Source: Spirogloea muscicola
Taxonomy: Eukaryota > Streptophyta > Zygnematophyceae > Spirogloeales > Spirogloeaceae
Length of the DNA: 32,979 nt
Direction of reading: 5' to 3'
NCBI GenBank assembly: GCA_009602725.1
Contig: WELB01000319.1
Coordinates: forward strand, 1-32,979
The translations under genes and the position numbers were made by a program. Below are positions 1-10,900 of the stretch, in pieces. The notes beneath the pieces are model-generated. The model was not told where the DNA came from. It was given only the letters and a program-made list of their open reading frames with translations, and searched no databases. The first letter of the stretch is position 1; the number at the start of each line of letters is the position of its first letter.

Positions 1-804
1 GCTGTGGTGCTGCCGGGGGTGGCTCTCACGGGGCCTGCGGCCGCTCGAGCTGCCGGCGGCGGCGCCCACGACACCCATGGCTTTCCGGCTTCCAGCGAGG
101 TGGATGCCACCTTGATGGCGCCGTCAGAGACGGCCTCAGTCGCTGCCACCACGCCGGGGCCATCATTGGTGGTGGCGAGCGCCGCCGCTGCCGGCCTGGG
201 GACGTCACCGCTCAGCCGGCCCTTTTTCATTGGGTCCGTTCCCTCGTTCGACGTGCTCGACCGTGGCTTCGTCCTGCCGCCGGCTCCTGCCTTGGCTGAT
301 CGTCACGTCGATGTTGCCAGCGGTGCTGCTGTACTCAATGGCGTCGATCAGTCGCTGCCGACACCCGTGTCCGTGCCTGTCGCTCAAGTGCATGGTGATT
401 GCTCTTCCTCTCTCCCCCACTCCTCCCTCTAAAACCCCCCTCCAAAGCCCCCCAATCCCACTCTCCCTTTCTTATTTTCTCTCTTTACTGACTATGCCGG
501 TCTAAAACCCCACTCCCAAACGCGTTGTGCTCTTGCAGAATCGGTCAAGGAGGATGATAACCAGAAGGCAGAAAGGGAGAGCGGAGATGAGGAGGAACTT
601 AACAAGGAGGGAGACGTGGTGACTGCCGAGGCACCGGTGCATCTGGCAGAGCCGGCGGCGGCGGTGCTACTGGAAGAGGAGGAGGTGCTGGTAATGCAGG
701 GGATGGAGGCAACGGCAGGCAGCGGCGATGCTGCTGCGGTGGCGGCAGAGCCTGACGTGTCATTGCGGGAAACGTTCGCTGCAGGTGAGCTCAATGGGCT
801 GTAG
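1..804 (+). CDS. unrecognised acidic protein, 3' part (2 exons)
   Basis: I do not recognise this protein. The frame is open from base 1, so its start lies outside the window. Exon 1 runs to 394 (donor ATG|GTGATT); a pyrimidine-rich intron of 144 bases ends in CTTGCAG at 538; exon 2 runs from 539 to a TAG at 802-804. The splice keeps phase 1 and joins an Ala/Val/Pro-rich stretch to a Glu/Asp-rich stretch (EESGD/EEE-type runs) and then to an Ala-rich tail. No catalytic motif or membrane segment is visible. A strong donor-like CAG|GTGAGC at 784/785 means the last seven codons could be intron and the gene could continue downstream. Composition alone could produce such an open frame, so confidence is limited. 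Confidence 0.35.
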
Positions 805-879
805 AGCAACAGAAAAGAGAGGAGGGAGGTGAGAAGGGGAAGAATTGAAGGGCAGAGAGGGTCAGCTCGGAGGGAGGGN

Positions 880-1022
880 GGGCAGCACCCTGCTCCCGGC
901 GCCGCTGGTCAGCTTGAGAGGCCAGCAGCGAAAGTAACGAGGACCACCGACCCCCGTAACACCCATGGATGTCCATGGCCAGGGGGTAAAAGGTATCACC
1001 CGCCGGGTGGTCCTTGTTCCGG
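880..1022 (-). mobile_element. LINE fragment, nuclease-domain remnant
   Basis: The minus strand reads KDHPAGDTFYPLAMDIHG, then CYGGRWSSLLSLLASQA. This matches the segment KYSDHPVGDGFVPLAVDVHG encoded by the long LINE copy at 19349-20990. Only about 45 residues remain; the reverse transcriptase, the C-terminal tail and the 3' hairpin are missing. It sits just after the probable end of the acidic-protein gene and next to a purine tract, in a possible intron or 3' UTR. Confidence 0.7.
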
Positions 1023-1132
1023 GGAGAGGAGGGAGGTGGTGGAGGGAGGGAGAGGAGGATGTAGAGGGGGAAAGAGGCGAGCAGAGAGAGAGAGGGAGGG
1101 AGAGAGGAGAGAGGAGAGGGCAGGAGGAATGG
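1023..1132. repeat. purine-rich low-complexity tract
   Basis: About 110 bases are almost entirely G and A on the plus strand (GGAGGGAGAGGAGG-like). There is no exact tandem unit. It could be a decayed (GA)n/(GGA)n microsatellite, or the pyrimidine tract of a minus-strand intron. Confidence 0.6.
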
Positions 1133-1283
1133 CGGACGAGGAGCTTGCCACAGGCGAGCGCCGCCAGCGCCCGCAGCGACGGCCGTGGCAGCTTGAGCTT
1201 TCCAGCGGCTGCTGACATTTGCGGCGGGCTCAGCGCCGCCCTGGCTTGACGTTCATCTGCGCGTCCACGCCGGTGGCACAACC

Positions 1284-4200
1284 ATGGCGGAGCTCCTGAG
1301 CAGCAACGGCGCAGTGGGTCTGCAGCTCCGCAGATGGGTCCTGCGTTCTCGGTCGACAGCCATGGCCGCTGGGACGCGCCCACCAAGCTCGGCAAGGGTC
1401 TCCTTGCCGCCGGCTGGACGGGCTGCGCCAAAAGACGGGGGCCGCCGCAGCAGTGGCAATGGCCGTGGTGGCAGCTCTGGCGGCGAGAGTCGCGGCAGCA
1501 GCACTGGAGGTAACAGCAGCGCCGAGCGCCAGCTACCTGGCAAGCCTAAGGAGGCCGGAGGAGCCCGCCGTGGTCATGGCCACGGCAGAGGCACGTGGCG
1601 GGAGAGCGCCCAGCCAGGTCCGCTGCCGCCTCCGCTGCAGTTTCAGGGTTCTGGGGTTTAGCCTTGCAATTAGGGTTAGGGTTTAGTGTGCAAAAGCAGC
1701 CCTGCCGGCTCACACCACCTGGGTATTCAATCTTGTGTTTAGATTTAGGGCCCTAATTCTCAAACCCTAATCTTGGACTTTATGACCTTCCAGCTTTGCG
1801 ATATGGTTGTAAAGTAGTCACCAAGTGCCACAGCATTAGCATTTTATACATATTAACATAAGCCATGTCCAAACTGCTCACTCGAAATGGCAGCGGCAGC
1901 GCAGGCTCAGCGGCGGACCAGGCGGGCCGAATCCTTGCGGCATTGGCAAACGCACCCAGTGGCGGCCCCCTGGACGCCGCCCTCGCAGGCTTCCAGGGTG
2001 CGCCCATGGCGACCTGGTCGCTGGTGCTCAGGCGCGCAGCCGAGGACCGCAGCCACGTGCTGGCTTGCCGCGCCTTTTTGTGGCTGCAGGTCAGCTGAGC
2101 TCCACACCCTGGACCCTTCGAACTAAGCGTTGAAAGCCTGTCACATCCCAGGAATGTACTCTTACACCTTCTCCCCATATCCTGTTGACACTGACGACCT
2201 GCATTTGTGAAATTGCTCTGACTTTTGGCTTGTAAAAAGCCTTTGACAGTAGCACAAATATACCAAAGGTCAAAGCAATGCCTTCCTGTTCCCAGACACG
2301 ACGAGCAGCCTAGGATCTGGGCTTAATCTGTTTCTGACTGTGAAGCTGAAGCTGAATAAGGGACCTTTACTGCAGAAGACGCTATAATTGTACGTTGGTG
2401 CTGTCTAAGGCACTGCAATCTAAGGCATTCATGTGTCCCACTTGCGAGTCCCTGATTACAGGAGCAGGGGAGCCGCCAGCCAGACATGCGGCTGTGGACG
2501 CAGGCCATCAGCCTGGCGGGTCGCGCTGGCGACGTCGCCCTCACAGAAGACCTGTTCCAACGCATGCAGCGCTCCGGGGTGTACATCGACCTCTTTGTGT
2601 ATAGTGCCGTGATCAGCAGGTGAGCGCTGCATTTAGCAGGCTGCCACTCCAGCAGCTGTATGGTGTATTATGGACCCATCAGAGTCAGTATAGTCACCAA
2701 ATTCCCTGTGCCAAGTTTCTCATCTCCGCTTGCACACGAATGATGAGTAGGTTCCTGCATTTAGAATTCCTATCAGATCATTTACCAAAGTACTTGCTTG
2801 GCCGTCTGCTGCAAGTCAAGGATAACAAGTGCTGTGCAGATTGTCGTCAGTGCACTACTACTCCATCCTTGCACAAGGAAGGGCCTCGGTTACCTGGAGG
2901 ATAATTGACAATCATAAATGCCATGCGACTTTTTAAGCTGCTAGGTCCTTACTACAGTACCCTGGATCCTGCCTATCTGCAGCTACGCTCGGTGCGGGCA
3001 ATACCAAGAGGCGCTGGCTCTGCTGGACAAGATGAGGGGGGAGGGCGTGCAGCCCGACATAATCCTCTACGGCTCCATCATCCACGCCTGCGCCAAGGGC
3101 GGCATGCCTCTGGAGCAGATCCGCGCCATCTTCGATGGCATGCGGTCCGCAACTCACGCCTTAGTCATGGACTCTATAAGAAAAAGTCACAAAACAGCAA
3201 TGAACGTTGCAGCCTTTTGATTGCATATAGGTGCTTAAGAAGAGGCCGCTCCTCCATGGGCGCCCCTGCTCCCTCTCGCCTTCTGTATCCTCATGACTCC
3301 TCACCTCCTCTCCTCCTAAGCTCTCTCACCTCTGCAGGCGCGATGGCCTGCAAGCAGACATGATCCTGTACAGCACGATGCTGAGTGCCTACGCGCGCGA
3401 TGGCCACCCGGCGGGCGCCCAGGAGATGTTCGAGGAGATGCAGGCTGCAGGCCACCAGCCGGATCTCAAGGCTTACAATGCCTTGCTGGAGTCGTATGCC
3501 CGCCTCGGACTCTGGGACATGGCCCAGCAGACGCTCAACAAGCTCCACCGTAAAGGGTAAGTTTCTCTGAGGAACAATTTTGTGGGCTTCGCAGGCAAGG
3601 GTCAGAGAACGACAGACAGGTTTCGCTACTTTGGATCTCCATAGTTGAGCATGCATTGTAGGCTGGTCTGTGAGACTTTCTCAGAGGTCAGCTGACCTTC
3701 AAAGACTGTCTTGTACTGGGTGGAGTTCCTGCATTATTGCTCAGACTTGGAGGATTTTCAACACAATTTGGGAGCCATAGCCTAGTCATCATTCCCAGAC
3801 CCTGCAATTGAGGATGTGAGCACCATCTGAATGCATGCAGGACATGGCGATACTTTCATGCAATGCAGACAATTGCGTGCAGGGTCTTGACGACCCTTGT
3901 CCAGGTCCACACATATGCAGCTTCGCGCCGAACGTGTGGACGTATAGCGCGATGATCAAAGGGTACGGGCGGGACGGGCTAACGAAGAAGGCTCTGAATG
4001 TCTTGAGGACAATGCAGCAGGAGGGCTGCCGTGCTGACGCCATGATATATTCCACTCTCCTCGACGTTCTGGCCAAGGTAGTTAGGCCTCTGTCCTAGCT
4101 CCACACTCTTGTGATTCAGTGGCTTCACCTCTGTCCTTGAACTTGGTCAGGTTATCATCCTTGACCAAGTTCTTCCAGAGCATCTAATATTCAACTTGAG

Positions 4201-6005
4201 TAGAGCAAAGCAGCCTGGTTGGCACCATGTGCTGTTTGGTCCTTGGCAGGGGTTTAGATTTCTAGCTCTCTGCACAATAGATTGGAGTCAAGGAGGTCAG
4301 GCTAGAACGATTGAGCAGATGGCACTTGATCTTGAAGTTTGACTTGATGACCTTAACCAAGAACTAAGGCTTACGGCCTAGGCAATAAATCCCTAATCTC
4401 AGCGCGTTGCCCTGTTTGTTTCTCATCTCTTCCATGGCTCTTGCTTCCAGGCAGGAGACCATGAAACGGCGTTGCTCGTCTTTGAGGAAATGCAGACGGC
4501 TGGGTACCCACCCACAGTCTCCACATTCAACCTGCTCATCAACGCGCTCTCGAGGGGCGGTCAAGGACGGGCCGCGGTGGCATGCTACAACAAGATGCTC
4601 CGGCGGGGCCTGGAGCCTAACAAGACGACCTTCCGTAACCTCGTCGCTGCTTATGGGCGCGACGAGCAATGGCAGGACGTGGAGGAGGTTGTGAGGCAGG
4701 CTGCAGAGCGCGGGTTCTTCCCCAGTCTAGAGATGTACAACTCCTTGCTGGAGGTCTATAGCAAGGTCAACACCTCAGTCACCTCTACTCGTCTTGGACT
4801 AACTGTGTGGCAGCTCGTCACTGCATTGCATACAGTCATGCAGTAGAACATGTGAAAGGATGCACGATTCCGCTCTTCTCTTAAGCTGTGCATTCACTTC
4901 GTGATTTTTAAGTCTCGCATTAATTAGCAGGGAGCGAAGTACCACAAAGGCATCAAGTGCTTGCGTGAAACCGGTATCGAATGTAAAGCAAGCAGCATGT
5001 GACAGTCCTGGTTAACAAGGTCTGATGACCTTTGCTTTGCCTTCTGTTGCTGTTTCTAAAATCAAATTGCTCACGTGACAGGCAGGCCTGTCTGGAAAGG
5101 CTGAGAACTTGATGAGAAGAATGGACGAGGACCACATTCAGCCAGATGGGGCCTCGCTCACCGCCCTCCTCGAAGCCCACAGCGCGGCTGGCAACTCAGC
5201 CAAGTGCGAGGTAAAATACTGTGATTGTGGTTATTACCTCACTGCTGTTAAGATGACTCGACTTGGCTGATATCTGTTGTGCTTGAGGGATTGAACTGGT
5301 GTGCAGAAGAGGTTGCACTGAGGTAAGACGATGGAATGTCCCTTGTACTGCATCGTTATGTCTTAGCATGAGCAAAAAGCAAGATGATGGTAACCTCAGT
5401 GGGACTTTTTTCCATAACAGTCTTAGTTTGCAACCCAGATCTAAGGCTCGTGAGCAATTGATATGCAGGAGGTGGTCGGCACAATGAAGGCCAGGGGCAT
5501 GCCAATGACTGCCACCACGTATGCGCTGTTGGGAAAGTCGTACGCTTCACATGGAGATGTTGCCAAGACCCTTAAGATTTTCAATCTGGTTAGAGCCGGA
5601 GGACTGAAACTGACAGCGGGCAACTATGACTCTCTACTCCAGGCGTAAGCTCTTCTTTGCCTTTCCTTCATTAAAACTAAGTGTATGTATATGATATCGC
5701 TCTTCAGATACTTCGGTTATCTAGCAGACCTGGCTTTCAAGGAAACCATTGACTCACACTCGGTTCTCATAGAGCATCGCTGAAGCCATTCCATAGCATT
5801 CTGCTGCAGGTATGCAGTGACTGGGAAGTATCAAGAGGCATCGGGCATCATGGGGCACGTGTGGAAGGACGGGCTCTTGCCCAATGCATCAAGCTATAAG
5901 TGGCTCATGCAGGCCTTTCACGAAGCAGAGCGGTGGGTTTACTCGCTTCATGCACGTACAACGTCCAAACAATGTCTGCAGTATAGTCAAACCAACGTCC
6001 ACTGA
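1284..6005 (+). CDS. P-class pentatricopeptide-repeat protein
   Basis: This is a probable organelle RNA-binding protein of about 676 residues. Exons: 1284-1617, 1905-2089, 2462-2619, 2983-3144, 3338-3556, 3921-4077, 4451-4765, 5082-5210, 5469-5644, 5810-6005; all junctions keep phase and most acceptors are TGCAG. Exon 1 gives a Ser/Arg/Gly-rich N-terminus consistent with a transit peptide. From about residue 181 there are 13 uninterrupted 35-residue PPR motifs of the form DxxxYxxLxxAYxRxGxxxxAxxxFxxMxxxGxxP, then an incomplete 14th. No SMR, DYW or E domain is seen. Introns fall inside repeats. P-class proteins bind single-stranded plastid or mitochondrial RNA and affect its stability, splicing or translation; which RNA cannot be told. 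Uncertainties: an ATG at 1865 would give a 578-residue form without exon 1. The C-terminus reads into intron-like sequence after 5932, where a donor (CG|GTGGGT) could instead splice to a short exon at 6078-6117. Confidence 0.88.
1671..1770 (+). promoter_or_regulatory. telo-box cluster in first intron / upstream of ATG 1865
   Basis: TAGGGTTAGGGTTTAG at 1671-1686 and AAACCCTAA at 1762-1770 are plant-type telomere-repeat words, with TTTAGGG also at 1744-1750. In land plants telo-boxes occur in promoters and 5' regions of many housekeeping genes. Here they lie in the PPR gene's proposed first intron, or just upstream of its alternative start at 1865. The words are visible; their function is inferred. 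Confidence 0.45.
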
Positions 6006-7291
6006 GCTCTCTTATTTAGCTGTCACACAAGCTGGTAGGCTTTATACTGTGGAGATGAGCTGAAAGTGCACGTGCAGTATTCATTTGTGGCTTGAGCCAA
6101 TGTCTGCCATTGTCTGATTCCTCGCCTCCATAAGATCAATGCTTATGCAAGTCAATGTTGGAACTGAAGCACCTGCCCAAATTGCAGGTGGACTGATATT
6201 ATCCAAGTTGCAAGTGCAATGCAAGAGCGGAGTATTGTCCTGTGCCATACTTGTAAGAAGCTGGCCGACGAAGCTACGATGAGGTTGGGAAGGAAAAGTG
6301 AGAGTAGGCAGCTGCCTCTGGCGCCTGCCTTTAGGAAGGAGCATGACACTAAGACAAGGATAGAGAGGAGCAACTCTCCTCACTACTGAGCTCTCACTTA
6401 TCACTTGTACTCTTTGAGGCTTGTAAAAGCAAACCCGTAATTGCTTGAAATTTGTTGTCTTTGTTGAGAGGGGACTGCCAAGGCTTTCTTCTTTTCCTAC
6501 GTGGAAGAAAGTCTTGCTGAAGCTACATAGCGGCAGTGAAGGCTAGCTAAGCGGCAGAAGGACGCTCCTGGCAAGCCTTAGGGTCTGAGGGCGGCTCAGT
6601 GACCCGACATTTATGACATCAAATTGGATGAGCTAATGATATGAGGGATCTGCTGCGCAAAGTTAGAGGCAGCTTCCAGAGCTCGACCAGTCGGTCAACC
6701 ATGCAGCGCCAGAGCTGAAAGGCACAGGAGGGGCCAGAAGTTGAGGTCAAGCTTCAGGGCTTCTGTCATGATGGGCTTTCAAGTATTATTGATGCCATGT
6801 TGAGGCCCAGCTGACGGAGTCAGGCATGTGGTAGCAAAGATATAGACATTCCGCGGAGGTCATACGGCACATAGGACCAGGCTGTCATGGCGAACTCGTC
6901 GCCATCCAGCACTCTTGCACCAGAAGAGGACTCCAATATCTCCACAGTGCCTGACCTTGGAGACCTTGCACCAATGCGGCTGCCTGTTCTGCGGGGCTTC
7001 CTGACACATAAAAGGAGGGCCAACAATGAGGTTCATAGCATTAGGAATGCTGAGTTTGCGGCCTACTTTTTGACGGTTAACATACTATACTGCACCTTAC
7101 TTGGTGCAGAATAGACCCACAAAGGACACTTCAGACAAGCCTACCAAATAAAGGGCAACCTGTGTACTCCAATGTAGGACAGTAGTCTTGACTTAGATCT
7201 GGGTGCACTTGGCTAAGCATGATAACTGAAATAGAAAAAGGTGTGCTGACTAGCATGCCAGATGCCTTCTAAGCAAGCAGAGGATCATACA

Positions 7292-7323
7292 TCACTTGGA
7301 CAAAACCTCACTTGGACAAAACC
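7292..7323. repeat. 16-bp tandem duplication
   Basis: TCACTTGGACAAAACC occurs twice in direct succession with no mismatch. Confidence 0.85.
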
Positions 7324-7662
7324 CAGCACAGGTTTCCGAATTGATTTACATTGGCTATGGGTACATTTCTGAAGGTATGTAATTGACATGTCTTCGAATT
7401 TGGATAAGGCAGGATATAGAAGGGAGGCTTGGCATGCTTGGCTGGTACACATGCTCAAAGAGTTGCGGGGCCAGTCATGCAACATGCTGTTACCTGCTTG
7501 ACCTTGGGCTTGCTTCTGATTGCCCAGCTGCAATTCACTGTCCGAGCAGCACCACTCTGTCCGCGTTGTGCTCAGTCTCAAGCTTCCGCTATCTCCGCAA
7601 GCTCCAACCACCGTTCCGTCTGCATAGCAATTTAGTTTTGTACAGTATTACATCGTATTGAA

Positions 7663-7732
7663 TAGTTGACAGACAATACAGGAGGCAAATGTAGCACTAG
7701 TTGACAGACAATACAGGAGGCAAATGTAGCAC
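7663..7732. repeat. 35-bp perfect tandem duplication
   Basis: A 35-base unit beginning TAGTTGACAGACAATACAGG and ending GTAGCAC is present twice (7663-7697 and 7698-7732) without a mismatch, suggesting a recent duplication or replication slip. It lies downstream of the ABC-F stop codon. Confidence 0.9.
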
Positions 7733-7917
7733 CAAAGTACTAATCAACTCAGCATCCAGGATGCTGAGGAATTGTTGACGTAGATGTTGCTCTGAAGAGC
7801 CAAGAACCATGGCACAAGTACTGAATAATGCTGACACAACTTCATCTGAAGCTCATGGGCAAGCAGGACTGACATCCTCACTGCTCGGCACAGCCAGTAG
7901 CAATCACAAATCTTATG

Positions 7918-10900
7918 TCATGAACAACATGTCACAAACGACAAGCTTGAACCTTGTGATGCATCCATCAAACGCACCTTCTTGTCAATGTCAGCCATGA
8001 CAACTGCTATCTTCTGCCCAAGCGAGCTCAGCTTCTCGTAGTCTGCTGTATCAACCTCAAGTTCCTGCTCTAGCTTCAGTTTCTGATGTCCAAGTCTCTC
8101 GATCTCCTTCTCCAACCCCTGTACTTCAGACAAATGCAAAGCTTATAGCCAAAGGCTGTACTATCTTTCATCCTGTTGAATGCCCCCTGCTACAAGATGG
8201 ATCCGAGTATGACTACCTCACTAGATGCCTTAACATTACTACTAAACCAGACTGCAGAACATCAAGTACCTCATATTCTTTCTTCTCCATGTAGGACAAT
8301 CGTTGTTCCCCACTTGCCTTCTTCACTTTGACTACGACACTTGCTTGATTAGCAACTTGAGCACTTGAAGCAGCTACACGTCCTTGACCATCTGCAAGAA
8401 GGTGTGTCATGATCGATGCAACAGCAATCAGCAATGCTTGAGGCTGATAAGTGATAAGTGATTGATTGAAACCAATACTTGCCAAAACTTCAACTAGTAC
8501 AGTATCATAGTCTGAGACTAGAGATCCAATATCTGTTGGTGCTGCATGGCATACTTGCTGGCTGCCTCTTGCTTTCTCTCTCGGCCTCCTTATCCCGCTT
8601 CATGGCATCTTCAACATACTCCGTGTACGATCCATCATACAGCTGTATGCTTGCATTACCCTCCAAGACAAATAGTCTTGACGTCACATTGTCCATGAAT
8701 GCGCGGTCATGGGACACCACCACAATGCACCCCTCAAAAGCCTCAAGAAAGGACTCCAAGGCCTAGTCATTGCCAGTCACACTTGCGTCAGCAACATTAT
8801 AGACACCCATAGCATATGAAAAACAAAGAGATAGTCAGATTCTTGTGATTCCAGCGACTGAGGATGCTAAGAGTAGACCTTACAATGCCGTGCAGTCAAT
8901 CAGTCCTCGGGATAATTTGACGGGTAACAATCCTGATAACATCAGGTGCCCAGCAGGTTGGACATGCCAAGAGCAGACCTATACACCATGAAGTCCTTAA
9001 TCTCTTACAGCCTTGGTTTACAAGTACTAATCAATGGGGCTGTGGAGCTCACTGTACCTCAATAGTGGAAAGATCAAGGTCATTGGTGGGCTCGTCCAGC
9101 AGGAGGAAGTTTGGCCTCTGCATCAAAAGCGTGGCAAGATAGAGCCGCCTTCTCTCTCCCCCACTGAGCTTGCTTGCACTGATGCCATGCACAAACACCA
9201 GAGATGAGATGAAAGGCCCAAGTCTGAGAAGGCCTGCAACATATATATGTTTCGATCATCCTGGCTACTGCACATTGACATTATTGCATGGTCCTGCAGA
9301 TGTCAGCAGATGGCGAAATCTCAAGGTGCTGTTGGGGGGCCTCACAAGTCGTACTGCTTGCTGCGGGAGAACCCAAATCGCTCCAACAAGCTGACTGCCG
9401 TCACAATCTCCTTTTCATGAGAACCGGCGCCCTGGAACCCCCCACTTGCCTCTTTTCCAATTGCGACAGTCTCTCCAAACTGTCTGGCATAGTCAATGAC
9501 CCTCATATCGTCGGGGATGGCAGGAGTCTGCTGCTTGTAGAAGGCAAGAGCCTGCAGTAGTTGATATGAAGCAACTAAATGTAGTAGATGATGATAATCA
9601 TGTAATCTATCATTATCTAAAAGTCCGTCAAGTACCTCACATACTCACTGATACATGGCACTTTTCCTTCATTACATCTTGCCCTGAGGCCAAACTCTCT
9701 TAGAGCCTTTCGACATCGAGCAGGATGGAGCCTAGTATGGTGCAGTAAAGCCATTCACTCAGGCGGCCACTGCTGGAGCTTTTCACCAACTGGATACTAC
9801 TCACTCTTGAAACAAGGCCTGAGGAGCCTTGGAATCATACCAGAGTCTCGCCAGGATCCCGTAGCCCTTGCTCTAAGGGCAACTCCCCTGCAAGGGCCTC
9901 CGAGAACTGCACAGTATATTGCCATCCTGTAAGCCTCAATCTATGCTGCAGCTTCTCGTGAATCACACGGGCTTGCAATCAGGCTTCTAACTCATGTTTG
10001 TTACTAAAGGAGACTTCCTGCCACATATTCACCGCTGCCAGATTATAACAGAGGTATAGAGCTGAAGGGCACATAGAATACTGAGGATTGGAGAATGTTT
10101 TTGCATGTAGAAGTGGATTGGACTAACCGTGGACTTGCCAACGCCATTCCGCCCAACCACCCCTATACGCTCCCCCCTACCAAACTCGTGACTGTTGCCA
10201 TGCCAATGCATGCCAACTTTTATTGCTTGCATACCTAAGGCAAAGTTTCCACACTAAAGAAGCCAAGCTCAAGGTTCTGTAGCGGACAACATTCAGTCTA
10301 ACTTGAAGGTTCAGAAACAGTATCACCCCCTGCCACTCACCTGAATGATTTGAAAATGGTCCTGTCACCCCTTTTGGCAGTGGCGTTTTTCAAGGCCAGC
10401 ACCTTGGTACCAAGCCTTGCTTCTCCCAGTTCCATCTGGAGGTCCTCTGCCTTTTTGCCTCTGTCCGCTTGTTGGGTCAGAGTATGGAAGCGGTCAATTC
10501 TTGACCTGCTTTTGGTGCTCCTGGCCTGCAATGAAAGCGCCACACTCATAAAACTGGCAACAAGTAGACTCGTTGGGCCATAGAGAGACTCGACAGCAAT
10601 ACCATGCACTACTATCATGCAATCCACGGGAATGGACGTCAGATCAGATGCAGATCAGATGCCATCAACAATCTATGATTCCAGTAATTTTTATGAGCTT
10701 AAGAGCTAGCCCCCGTTCTCCATCGTAGGCATCACTAAGGACCGAGCTCAGTCATGCATTGACCATAGAACTGAACGATCGAGCATGTATTGGGCTATAC
10801 ATGCTTCAGAACGGCGCACCTTGGGTTGCCTTCTCATCCACTCCGCCTCTTTCCTCAAAACAGTCTCGGCTCGTCCAATGGCGGCCTCCTCGTCGGCCAG

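Larger units (their letters stand above)
6006..7917. other. intergenic region between tail-to-tail PPR and ABC-F genes
   Basis: About 1.9 kb with no gene I can support. Short open frames at 6820-7114 on both strands show no recognisable motif. The composition is more AT-rich than the exons. It holds both genes' 3' UTRs (TGTAA words at 6421-6425) and two small tandem duplications, listed separately. Confidence 0.5.

Noticed and set aside
862-1431. 189-residue minus-strand open frame
   Set aside because: It runs through the purine tract, GC-rich low-complexity DNA and the LINE fragment in the wrong frame; no motif.
6820-7114. Short frames on both strands (68-75 residues)
   Set aside because: Neither shows a motif or splice context; kept only as part of the intergenic description.
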